Source: Parastagonospora avenae f. sp. tritici 18332-5
Lineage: Eukaryota; Ascomycota; Dothideomycetes; Pleosporales; Phaeosphaeriaceae
Reading direction: 5' to 3'
NCBI GenBank assembly: GCA_022559985.1
Contig: JAFJTR010000040.1
Coordinates: forward strand, 124,001 to 188,000
DNA length: 64,000 bases
Position numbers and translations under genes: made by a program. Numbering within the stretch: the stretch's first letter is position 1; every line of letters begins with the position of its first letter. Below are positions 42,784-54,916 of the stretch, one piece after another. The notes under the pieces are model-generated. The model searched no databases, was not told the DNA's origin, and saw only the letters and a program-made list of their open reading frames with translations.

Positions 42784-43853
42784 GTGTGGACAGACGGCGA
42801 TAGTAGGTGGTGCGTATTTTTGTAAAGGCGACTGCTCTTTAATCCGGTTGCGCTGTTTTACTGCGCCAGTCGCATTAGTATGCGCACACAGGAGGGCACT
42901 CAAGCGACTGCGCACTTCAACTTTGGGGTACTAATATCCAAGTTTACCGTCCACCTTTCTTCAAGGTGGACCGCCGTCCCCTACTTGTCGAACCAGGGAA
43001 GCGAACGAAGCGTCTTTTTGGTTCAGTCCGGAGGTCGAGGGGCTATATGGAAAGGCAGATCCAACGGTGAGCTGGGCAGCGTAGGAAGAAGCGGTCGCGG
43101 AGGGAGAAGCAGAGCCCATAGATGGTGATGGGAAAATATTCGGGTGTCGATAGTAAAAGCCAGGTGTGAGTCCTGGCTGGTGGTATCCTGTAGCGTGTTG
43201 CGTGAAGAGTAGTGTTTGAGTGTGAGATTGGAAAAAGGACAGCGGTTGAGGCTCTCGTTAGGTTTCCCAGTTTCTTAATTTGGGGGCTTGGCGGTCTGAA
43301 CGCGGGCATGTGAATAAGCTGATCCCGGCCATTCGTTCCCCCATGCGGCTGCACCTCCATATTGTCCCGAGCACATCGCTGTGCGACATGACTACTAGAG
43401 CAGCTGCACGTGCTGGGTCATTCGTTTGATCTGATTCTGGACGTGAAGACAGCTGGTCTCCTCGCTGTCCACGCTGGCGGCTTGGGCGCATGGTACACAC
43501 CAACACAACGCGCCCCTTTGCGCTCGGGCTCTGTCAGGAGATGACGCATTGATTGCACCAAGGAGAAACATAACGCGCCGACTCTGGCAATCTCCACTCA
43601 AACACTCTGCGAAGGCCGCCTCCTTGTAAAATTCGCGCGTCAGCAAGAAAATATCGGCTGGTTGAGCTGCAGGTTTGGGCGCGGAGCGGTCCACTTATCG
43701 GCCCGCTCCACATTCTCCGCAGACTGCCAGTGCCAGATCCACACGGCTGGGCTATCCCTTGCCTGCGAGGACGCGGCGAGGAATATAAACCGTCAATTTC
43801 GTTGCAATTTCATTAAACCACACTGGTTGCCAACTGATCTATCGATCAGATCT
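42784..43853. other. intergenic, kinase promoter and tRNA upstream region
   Basis: About 1.07 kb. The frame is open 130 bp upstream of the kinase ATG but without a better start. No other gene recognised. Confidence 0.5.
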
Positions 43854-43933
43854 GCCCTCTTGGCTTAGTGGTAAAGCGTATCACTAGTATTACATGCTAT
43901 GATAAGATCGCTAGTTCGATTCTGGCAGAGGGC
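43854..43933 (+). tRNA. tRNA-Thr (AGU) with 9-nt intron
   Basis: Acceptor arms GCCCTCT/AGAGGGC pair perfectly. The anticodon stem is TATCA/TGATA, and the T-arm is GCTAG-TTCGATT-CTGGC with one G-U pair. The anticodon loop is 16 nt; excising 9 nt after position 37 leaves CTAGTAA with anticodon AGU (threonine, read as IGU). The mature body is 71 nt. It shares the D-arm sequence TTGGCTTAG with the CGU tRNA 3.3 kb away. Confidence 0.92.
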
Positions 43934-44281
43934 ATCCTCTATTTTTGCTTTTTGGCATTTCTCTAGACCGATTACTCCAGCGCTCCGTCAGGCACCTTCA
44001 AGCTCTACGAAGTACATCCACGACGTCTGCAATGGTATCCCCTTCTTCCCATCTCCCTTTGCCTTCTGTACTCACAAGCAATTTCTATTCTCTTTTATCG
44101 AGCAGTGTCACATCTCCGATATCCCCTGCTCTGAAGTAGGCAGTTCTTAGTAGTATTGAATGGCCAAAGCCAAGCATCTTTTGACTCACCACATTTGACC
44201 CTTCATGTATGCCACCATTAGTATTTTGAGAACATCAAATCTCACTCCTGAGCTACTCTTGTTCTACCTTTCTAATCAAAC
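43934..44281. other. intergenic, promoter of 2EXR-like gene
   Basis: About 350 bp between a tRNA and the next gene. No other signal. Confidence 0.45.
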
Positions 44282-45115
44282 ATGGGCTCCTTTCACCAGC
44301 TTGTAGATGCTCTCGATCCCGGCATCGTTGCCTCCCATGTGGCGCCGACATTCCACCAATTCACTCAACTACCGCTCGAGATACGCTACCAAATATACGA
44401 GTCGTACTTCCACAGCAGTCCAGAAATCGTACCAGGCAATAAAGGAATTCATCTTACTCAACCGCGTATAGTCTTATGCAGCCAGCTGCCCGAACGACCA
44501 TTCCTCCCATCTCTATGCTTAGTCAATCGCGCCCTGGGCGAAGAAGTAACATCCTTCCTCGCCCGCACCACAATCTTCGACGTCTGGATGAGAAACCTCA
44601 TGACTTCAAGAGACGTATGTCCGGCCCAGATCTTCACACGAAACCTCATCGAAAGCTCTCACCAATACATCGCCCGCAACATCCGCTTCTTGTCCTTCTC
44701 CCTGGATCGCATAGATGCACACAGGGATGCAAGCACAATGTTCGGTGCTGTGCATCGCTCGAAAACGGTGCTGCAGCGCTTGCTTTCTCGTCTCACGGGC
44801 CTGCGAGAACTCAAACTGGTTTATGTCGCGCCAACGCATCATGTGGCGTGGATGCCCCCGTCGTCGATATATACGCCGTTGCATTTGGAGGAACTGGATT
44901 TAAGTGCGCTTTCTCACTTGAGGAACTTGCGCAGGGTTCTAATCGCGGTGAGGTGTGAGGCAGATAGAGATGTGTCGGTGGGAGAGAAGGAAGCGCATCT
45001 TCGCGCTATCTCGGAGCGTGCGAGACAGCTGAAGTTCAAGCTGCGGAGCGAAGTAAAGGTTTTTGTAAGCTTTGCAGGTTGTGATTCAATGGGAGTTACT
45101 GATGGGGAGGTGTAA
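44282..45115 (+). CDS. 2EXR/F-box-like protein of unknown function
   Basis: Intronless, 277 aa. The N-terminal FTQLPLEIRYQIYESYF motif is the short helix-turn element that opens fungal 2EXR and F-box-like proteins. A conserved-looking ERPFLPSLCLVNRALGEEV follows, where such proteins have a hydrophobic strand and helix. The C-terminal half (LLSRLTGLRELKLVYVAPTH, LHLEELDLSALSHLRNLRRV) resembles degenerate leucine-rich repeat spacing. No catalytic residues, signal peptide or membrane segment seen. These families are large in Dothideomycetes and mostly uncharacterised. Function not assigned. Confidence 0.7.
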   Translation: MGSFHQLVDALDPGIVASHVAPTFHQFTQLPLEIRYQIYESYFHSSPEIVPGNKGIHLTQPRIVLCSQLPERPFLPSLCLVNRALGEEVTSFLARTTIFDVWMRNLMTSRDVCPAQIFTRNLIESSHQYIARNIRFLSFSLDRIDAHRDASTMFGAVHRSKTVLQRLLSRLTGLRELKLVYVAPTHHVAWMPPSSIYTPLHLEELDLSALSHLRNLRRVLIAVRCEADRDVSVGEKEAHLRAISERARQLKFKLRSEVKVFVSFAGCDSMGVTDGEV

Positions 45116-46389
45116 ATTACGGAAGATTTCGACTTGGATATTGATGCGATTTAGACATTCAGGTGTTGTGAGCTGCCTCCAGTAGCAGGCCGGTTCATGG
45201 CTGTATGTTTCCGGAACTACCCTTGGAAGCTCAGAAGTGCATTTAAAGGTTACACTATTTACTCAACACGGCGTAGATGCATAGAGTCTGTGTTTTCTTG
45301 TTGATTCGAGTGTGAGCAGCTTGCGAATGTTGCTGGATCTGGCGACACTATGTGTAAACAGAGGGAGCTTGTTCGGCTCTTACCTGCAGCTCCCCTGATC
45401 AGCTCAAGTATCGTTAGCATTCCAAAGAGACTCTGATGTTCGCCAAACGTCAGTGGCATGATTTGACATGTCACGTGGACCCACCCTCTCCGTTACCGCG
45501 ACGAGCAACAGTACGGATCCGCATATTGTTTCCCGTAAGATACAGCGTACACGTGATGGTGAGTTAGATCGAAGGACTAATGTAGTCGTCTAGGAGAGCT
45601 TCCTTTGATCCTGACCTATCAATGCTGATGGACCATGCTCTGGTGTGTTGATCAGCATCGCCATCTGGACTTCGAATGAGGCTCCACAGGGGATAAAGTT
45701 TCGGACGGACAGATGGTCGACACATAGTGTACTAACATTAATCGCGTATGCAACCGATGTAACTACTACTGAGCAAGTCAATGTTGTGTTGTCCTGTGCC
45801 AAAAGTTCGCGATGACGGAAGTGGCTGAGTCCCGAGACATGGGCAATAGGAATCCGATCTCAGCTTGAATCAGCGTAGCCATGTGCGAACGTCTGCACGC
45901 TCTAGAGCTGTCATCATTATTTGAAAGTCGGCAATACCACAAAGGGAAAGACGCGTCGTAGGTTCGCGGGGTACCCCGCATGACTACCACGGAAGCGGGG
46001 CTCTAAGCATTCGGGTAGCAGCTATCATGTTCGTGTGGCGTAACTACGGACCTATTCCGCGCGCTCTCTTGCTCTGGGACTTTGACGTGACGTTATCCAA
46101 AAAGTTGTTGCGGACCTCCGGCCGAGAGGAAGTAGGTGGATGACAGTGGTTCCTGGGCGATGGGTTACCAGGATGGGGTTTGGGCCTGACGCTCAGTGGC
46201 CATGCCATGCGAATTGGCTGCAACAGTAGGGATAGTTTGGAGATCTCCGTGACCTCGGGAGCCTATGAGGGGCAAGTCGTACGTTGACGTATATAATCGA
46301 GTGGGTGCATCCTGCAGACTGGTAGCCAGGATTCTCAGTTTACTTGTCTTCTCGCATACACACCTACCTTACACCAAAACATCGACAAG
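45116..46389. other. intergenic, monooxygenase promoter
   Basis: 1.27 kb without a credible gene. A TATATAAT sequence near 46290 lies about 95 bp before the monooxygenase ATG and could be a TATA element. Confidence 0.45.
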
Positions 46390-48276
<1,887 letters not shown>

Positions 48277-48598
48277 ATGGGGGAATGGTCTTTCTGCTCA
48301 GCGTCTTCGCTTCTTTTGTATGTCGTTAGGTGTCAAATACATATAAGTCAATATCCTTCAATTACTGAATAACACCCTTAGTTGCTATATGTGATGTGTC
48401 GTGGTGGTTGTGTTTACCTAGGTAGTGACGGTTGAATACAAGAAGGCACGTGCTTCGGACAGAGTCGGGACGGCGCCTGTGGTCGGTGGTGTCGGTGTCA
48501 CAAGCGAGCTACGACCGATCTACGTCACGATCGCGGAACATTGTGCTTTCGCGCTTCATGGACATGTCTTGCGCTGCATCCGCCCAATATCTGGTACC
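48277..48598. other. intergenic
   Basis: 322 bp between two rightward genes. No feature beyond 3' UTR and promoter expected. Confidence 0.4.
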
Positions 48599-50811
48599 AT
48601 GAGGACTTTCCTCTTTGCTGGTCGCCAGTGTCTTCGCCATGGCTTCCAAAGGTCTGCGGCACCGACCTTCAGTCGAGCCACCCACCGATCCTTTACTTCT
48701 GCCAGCTTCTTCCGCCAACATTTCGCTACTCCACGGTTTGGTGGCAGATCAATATTATGGTCCGGCGCAGCGGGCGGGGCTGTCCTGAGCCCTCTAGCGT
48801 TCGTCGGAATTGCCAATGAAAAGTCGGGCGATGGAGAACAGACACATGAAGAGGCCATGCTCGAGGCGTCCAGAAAAGAGCTTGATGAGCAAGTTCCCGA
48901 GTCAATACAACACTCTGCCAAGTATCGACGAGGCCTATATTTTTTCATCGAGGACTACATAATAGAACCCATAGCCACGGGCTTGCGATTCTTGCATCTG
49001 ATCATCATCTTCGTGCCGGTGATAGTGACGATACCAGCGATATGGATAGGGCAAAGACAGACCGACAAGGACAATGAGAGAAGTGGTACGATCTGGTGGT
49101 ACGGTTTCCTGGTATCATCTATGGAGAGGGCTGGTGCAGCATTCATTAAAGTAAGACAACTCCACGGTTCCAATACGCAATGCTAACTATACGGTAGCTT
49201 GGACAATGGGCTGCTTCTCGAACAGATGTCTTCCCAACCCAGATGTGTCTCATCATGTCCACACTCCATTCGAATGCACCCGCACATTCCCTCAAAGTAT
49301 CGAAGCAGACAATCGAGGCAGCTTTCGGCGGTCGCGCATTCGAGGACATATTCGACGAATTTGACGAAAAGCCGCTGGGAGTGGGCGCCATCGCACAAGT
49401 ATACAAGGCCAAGCTGAAGCCGGATCTCGCGACATTGGAGGACAACGCAATTGATACAGAAAAGCCAAATCTTGCACGAAAGATCAAGAAGGGTGTCGAC
49501 GTGACGCTGAAGAGCACACCATCGAGGGTACCTTCAAGCCATGTCGCTGTCAAAGTGCTGCACCCAAAGATTGAGAAAATTGTGCGCCGAGATCTTCGTA
49601 TCATGGCTTTCTTCGCTGCTATCATCAATGCCATACCTACTATGGAATGGCTCTCGTTTCCAGACGAGGTAGAACAATTTGGTGAAATGATGAGACTTCA
49701 ACTGGATTTGCGCATCGAAGCGGCGAACCTCACGATTTTCAGGCAGAACTTCAAAGAAAGGACAACTGCGTGGTTTCCCTACCCATACACCGAGTACACC
49801 ACGCGAAATCTCCTCATTGAGGAGTTTGCGCAGGGCATTCCCATGGAGGACTTTCTACAAAATGGAGGTGGCGTATTCCAGAAAGACATTGCAGACGAGG
49901 GTTTAGATGCATTCTTGACAATGGTACTCATCGACAATTTCATTCACGCTGATCTACATCCTGGCAACATCATGGTCAGATTCTATAAGCCTGAAAAGCT
50001 GGACGTACCAATGTTCACACGCAAGGAAGAACGCACTACTGGCCCTAAGGAATCCTTGGATGTTACTGAAGAGGTATTGGAGCGATTACGACCACACAAG
50101 AAGGATCCAGTCAAATGGAAGTCGACACTCCAAGACATTGACCACGAGGGATATCGGCCGCAACTCATCTTTATCGACACAGGTCTAGTGACCGAATTGA
50201 ACGCGAAAAACCGCGCCAACTTCCTTGATCTGTTCAAAGCTGTTGCAGAGTTTGACGGCTACAAGGCAGGCCATCTGATGGTCGAACGATGCAGGCAGCC
50301 CGACGCGGTGTTGGATGGCGAGGTTTTCGCTCTACGTATGCAACATCTGGTCCTTGGAGTAAAGAGTCGTACATTCGCGTTGGGCAACATCAAGATCGGC
50401 GATATTCTCAACGAGGTACTGTCGATGGTGCGGACACACCATGTCCGTCTCGAGGGAGACTTTGTCAATGTGGTTCTCAGTATTCTGCTTCTAGAGGGTA
50501 TTGGCAGGACACTCGAACCTAACTTGGACCTCTTCGCAGGGTAAGTGTTGTGCAATAGACAGTATGACAGAAACTGATGCTTAATAGTGCTTTGCCAATC
50601 CTGCGGCAACTTAGCGCGCAAAGCGGCTCTTCGATGATCCGCGGCGGTGACTTCTCTATGCTCAAGGTTTGGGTTGGCCTCGAGGCACGTAGCTTTTTGC
50701 AAGCTTCTATTGAAACGGTAAGCTTTCTCACTAGGTGTTATTTACGTCAATGCTAAATCACGTCAGGTTGAACGATGCGTCAAGTCAGATCAACTCTCGC
50801 CCAACATCTGA
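48599..50811 (+). CDS. mitochondrial ABC1/ADCK (UbiB) atypical kinase, MCP2/ADCK2-like
   Basis: Exons 48599-49150, 49198-50540, 50588-50717, 50767-50811 give 689 aa. The N-terminus is Arg/Ser-rich without acidic residues (MRTFLFAGRQCLRHGFQRSA), consistent with a mitochondrial presequence. A membrane segment is visible at LHLIIIFVPVIVTIPAIWIG. UbiB hallmarks: the KxGQ motif in AAFIKLGQWAASR, VGAIAQVYKA replacing the glycine loop with an Ala-rich form, VAVKVLHP with the ATP-binding Lys, DNFIHADLHPGNIMV as catalytic loop, and FIDTGLV as the metal-binding motif. An insert between the ATP-binding region and the catalytic core suits the ADCK2/Mcp2 branch. Family members act in mitochondrial lipid or coenzyme Q homeostasis; which one applies here is not decided by the sequence. 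Confidence 0.9.
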
Positions 50812-51333
50812 TTCAGCACTCTTACAATGGCCCATACATGAAAAGCCTCTATCAAAGCTCACGTGGACGACTGACGCGAACTTTCTACCAGATACGGTCA
50901 AACAGAACTAATAACCTCAGTTGCCAATGCAAAGCTCTTTTCGTGGATCTCGGGGTGGTCAATCTTCGTTAATGAAACAGCTCATGAAGCGCTGTGAGCA
51001 AGGCAAAGGTCGCGAAGCGTTTGGCATGACTGAGGAAGGTAAACAGACCTCTTCCTGGAAGCTGTATTGAGATAGCTCCACTTGCCGGGCAATTGTTCAA
51101 CAGGGTTCAGCTCCCATATGACGTCATGTAGCATGAGCTTGGTGAGCTCAAGCTCCAAGCTCCACTAAGCAGCATAATCAACCCTCTGCTCAATCTATAC
51201 ACTCGACCATCCCAGTCACAAACCCTCCCTGCACCTAAACTTTCTACATCAGCCTTTCGCGTCACGAATATAACTTTGACAGTTTTCAGCTTCCGCTACA
51301 CACGTAGCAGCAACTCAACGCTACAGCCCAGCC
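50812..51333. other. intergenic, Kelch gene promoter
   Basis: About 520 bp. No gene or repeat recognised. Confidence 0.45.
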
Positions 51334-52689
51334 ATGGAGCCCGCCGCCGCCGGCGCGCTATATGCCGCAGAAAACTTACTCGAGGGCGCTGCTGCCCTCA
51401 TCAAGGGAATCACCCATCCGACCCTTCCGATCAAGGCAAACCTCGCACGCATAACATCCGCACCTGTACCTCGAGCCCACCACACCGTATCGGTTGTCAA
51501 GGGCCGCGCTTATATCTTCGGAGGAGAGATTGAACCAGGGAGGCTCGCTGACAATGACATGCATGTTGTCATACTGCCTTCAAGTGGCGTTCTCGAAGCC
51601 GATTATACCACGTATCCGGCACGAGCCGCGAACGGCTTAGACGACGTTCCAAGCTCGCGGAAAGGACATACATCTACTGTGATTGGAGATAGCATATACA
51701 TCTATGGAGGAGAGGGAGCAAACGTTGCAGAAGAGAAAGGCAGGATATGGGCATACCACACCGTGCAGAACACATGGACCTACCTGGATCCCACGCCTGA
51801 TACGCTGTATCCTAGCCAGCTCACCAGCCATGCAGCAGCGAGCTCAGATCTTCCAGGCCCAAAGACTGTGACGTATCAAGAGAAAGCCCCGCAAGCGCCC
51901 GTGGATCCTTCCAAAGTCGTTCCCGAGCCAGCGGAGTCAGACTCATGGGGTACAATATTTGTAGTTGGAGGACGAGATGCCACGACCGGTCAGCTATCGA
52001 ACGATGCTTTGGCTTTTGATGTTAAGACGCGAACTTGGACCAATATCCCGACTCCGTCTGGCCAACCACGAGATGGTGCAAGCTTGGCGCTTGTCGGCGA
52101 TCGCCTGTATCGCTTCGGTGGAAAGGGCGTTGAGACATTCAGCTCGGGCGCAACGGAGTTGCTCGATGCATCGCATGTATGGAAGCACGCTGAGGGTGGC
52201 ACTACTCCACTGGCCAGCGGCTGGAGCTGGGAAGAGCTTCCACATACCGAGAAAGCGGCTACCACAGCTGCCGCTCCCCAGGCACGCTCAAATTGCGGTC
52301 TCATTGGTGTGACAACTGGTCAAGGACGGCGTTATCTTCTGGCCATTGGCGGCGAGAGCGAAAATTCTGGCTTCTTGGACGATATTTGGGCACTTCAGCT
52401 GCCACCTGAGAGCTCCACCGCCGCCTCAACGAAGGACAGTATACGAGCAACAATAAAGCGTGATACACATGAGTCGCAGTGGGCAGAGGTTTTGTACAAG
52501 CACGTCGATACCAGGGGCGAAGAAGAGAAGGAGATTCCTGGCAAGCCGAAGAGAGGATTGAGTGCAAGAGGTCATTTCGCGGTCGCAAAGGGTACCGAAG
52601 TCGATGGAGCAACTGCTGTCGTCTGGGGTGGTGAGGATTCAAATGGTCAGATATTGAGCGATGGCTGGATGATCACAGTAGATCGATGA
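51334..52689 (+). CDS. Kelch-repeat protein
   Basis: Intronless, 451 aa. At least five Kelch blades are visible through their GG doublets: VKGRAYIFGGEIEPGR, IGDSIYIYGGEGANVA, GTIFVVGGRDATTGQ, VGDRLYRFGGKGVETF and RRYLLAIGGESENSG, with a closing ATAVVWGGEDSNGQ. Each is followed by the usual W- or Y-containing strand (NTWTYLD, RTWTNI). The N-terminal 40 residues are Ala-rich and helical. No catalytic domain, signal peptide or membrane segment. Cytoplasmic Kelch-only proteins usually serve as interaction scaffolds; the partner is unknown. Confidence 0.82.
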   Translation: MEPAAAGALYAAENLLEGAAALIKGITHPTLPIKANLARITSAPVPRAHHTVSVVKGRAYIFGGEIEPGRLADNDMHVVILPSSGVLEADYTTYPARAANGLDDVPSSRKGHTSTVIGDSIYIYGGEGANVAEEKGRIWAYHTVQNTWTYLDPTPDTLYPSQLTSHAAASSDLPGPKTVTYQEKAPQAPVDPSKVVPEPAESDSWGTIFVVGGRDATTGQLSNDALAFDVKTRTWTNIPTPSGQPRDGASLALVGDRLYRFGGKGVETFSSGATELLDASHVWKHAEGGTTPLASGWSWEELPHTEKAATTAAAPQARSNCGLIGVTTGQGRRYLLAIGGESENSGFLDDIWALQLPPESSTAASTKDSIRATIKRDTHESQWAEVLYKHVDTRGEEEKEIPGKPKRGLSARGHFAVAKGTEVDGATAVVWGGEDSNGQILSDGWMITVDR

Positions 52690-53458
52690 TCACTTGATTT
52701 GCGTGAACGACACACAAGCTAAAAGCAACACAAATTGATCGTCTCTCAAAGTTGTACAGATCGTGTACGAGAATGTGTCTATGTCTTTGGACATGCGAAT
52801 GAACTTATTCGAACAGAACCCTGTAGATCTTCGTATCTGTTTTAGCGTCACAATGCAACTCACGCTTCATTCAGGCTGCACTCCACCATGCTTGACACAG
52901 ATCACACGCACTCTCGTATCGCTTCGATTTGTTTGCCCTGTAATGTAGCGTTCATCTCCACGAGCGTGTTGGCCTCCGGAGTGGCTGTTGGGCAAGCACG
53001 TCCGTTGGCGAAACACCACTTCATCCCGCGCCAGGCCAATCGGGAAGGTGCCTTCAGCAACTCCGTAGAGCACACCACTATCCGCCACGCTGAATGCGAC
53101 AAACCCACACATAAACACACAACCCTGTAGATAGCAACATAGTGCTGGCTATTCGTGCTCCGATTGACTGGCTGACAGCGGCGCGCATCCGTGCAGCTGC
53201 GGGAATGCCGTGAGGCCTTGGAACGGGCCTTGGGTGGATACAGGGATATTGAAGTGCCTGACCAACATGTGCAAATGCCACAGATCTTGGAAGCGATGGA
53301 GGGTACTTATACTGGTTGCCCTCCATGGCAGTGCGGATGCATCACCGCTTCAAGGGCACTGCTACGGCTTTGCTGGCTTCGTAGGAAGATTTCATCAGGT
53401 TCCTCTGAATGAGAGTGGATGTGACAGAGACCAGAAAACGAAGAAAGAAGGCTTCATC
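52690..53458. other. intergenic / possible upstream exon of PLC-like gene
   Basis: The frame of the next gene stays open upstream to about 53210. An ATG at 53264 would add 65 residues with a basic start and short hydrophobic run (MCKCHRSWKRWRVLILVALH). Because the family normally begins at MxYGGYMTLVNG, I treat this as leader. Nothing else recognised. Confidence 0.4.
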
Positions 53459-54916
53459 ATGGGTTACGGCGGATACATGACTTTGGTGAATGGGTGTCCA
53501 TTTGACTGGGGTGTCAGTAGTACGCCTAGTTACCAGATGGACAAGTGGAGCTGGCCTACGGTCAACGCAGGTTCGACCTCCCCTCCAATAGAGTCTTCCA
53601 GGCAACACTGACGTTTAACAGGAAAGGCTTCGCAGGTTTACGTTGAATTTGGCACCAAGGGCCAGACAAGAGATGATGCGGGCGAAGCATACTATAACAT
53701 CGCAGGAACATCCAACAAATTTTCAGTACTGGCCAGGAAACCCTCAGACTACAAGCTCACGATTTCGCTTGACAATATATCGACCAAGCAAAGTCCTCAG
53801 GGATCCAAAGTAGATCTTGGCTTTCGGCACGATGCCACTGTCAATTGGATCATGTCGACAGATGAAGCTGGCCAGTGGTGGTCGAACAGCGGGACTTATG
53901 TCGATTGGATGCAGCAGAGTATGGGATCACTGGCCAACAGAACGCTAAGACACATCTGCATGCCTGGGTCACACGATGCCGGAATGAGTACATTCAAGCC
54001 AGGCACTATTGGTGCAAATTTCGCAAACACTCAAACACAGTACCTCGACATCTATCAGCAGCTCATGGCTGGATCGCGGTACTTTGACCTTCGGCCCGTC
54101 TTGTCGAAGGGCCAATGGGTTAGCGGACACTACAGCGCACTTGAAAATGATGTACAAGATATCTGGGTGGGAGGCAATGGACAGGCTATCTCGGACATAA
54201 TCCGCCAAATCAACGACTTCACAGCGAAGTACCAGGAGCTCATCATCATCAATCTCTCCCACACTCTCGATACCGACAATCAATACAAAGCCCTCTCACA
54301 AGCCCAATGGAACGCCCTCTTCGACACCCTGAAAGGTATCAACAACCGCTACACCGTCCCGAACCCCGGCAACACCGACTTCACATCCAAAGTCCTCGGC
54401 GACTTCATCACCGATCGCGCGTCCGTCTTTATCTTCGCCCAGCTCCCCTCTGTCATCATTCTGGGCACTTACTCCAACCAAGGCTTCTACTCGACTGGCA
54501 ACTTCCCTTTCTACGACCAATACTCCAACACCAACGACCGCGCCAGAATGAGATCCGACCAGCTCGCAAAACTGGCCGTGAACAGAGACGTCAGCGCGCG
54601 AAAAGACACTTTCCATGTAATGTCTTGGTTGATGACACAGCAGCCTGAAGACGTGTTGATTCCCGAGCGCGCGATTTTGAACCTGGCAGCTGATGCTTTC
54701 GACGACTTGGTCAGTGAAGCCTGGAACGCGTTTACGCCGCAGAGTTTCCCGAATGTTCTATTCGTAGATGCTTTGGGTGTTAGGGACAAGAGTATTGTGT
54801 TTCCGTATGATAAGGTGAGGAGTGTGGCTGTTAATAGCGATATCACAGCGTTGGCGATTGCGGTGAATAATGGGATGGCGGGGCGGAATGGGGCGGTTAC
54901 TGGGAGAAGATTATGA
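53459..54916 (+). CDS. PLC-like phosphodiesterase (TIM-barrel) with N-terminal beta domain
   Basis: Exons 53459-53570 and 53622-54916 give 468 aa; an upstream in-frame ATG at 53264 would give 533 aa. The N-terminal ~130 residues form a beta-rich domain starting MGYGGYMTLVNGCPFDW, as in fungal PLC-like proteins. The C-terminal domain resembles PI-PLC X: RHICMPGSHDAGMS supplies the catalytic-type His and Asp, AGSRYFDLRPVLSKGQWVSG the second cluster, and IINLSHTL a core strand. The family is annotated as phosphodiesterase acting on phosphoinositides or GPI-like substrates, but few members are tested. The intron donor is GTTCGA, non-optimal but the only one that keeps the join NAGKASQVYVEFG. Confidence 0.82.

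Noticed and set aside
53264..53458. Signal-peptide-bearing start for the PLC-like protein
   Set aside because: The hydrophobic run is short and the family normally begins at MxYGGYMTLVNG, which coincides with ATG 53459.
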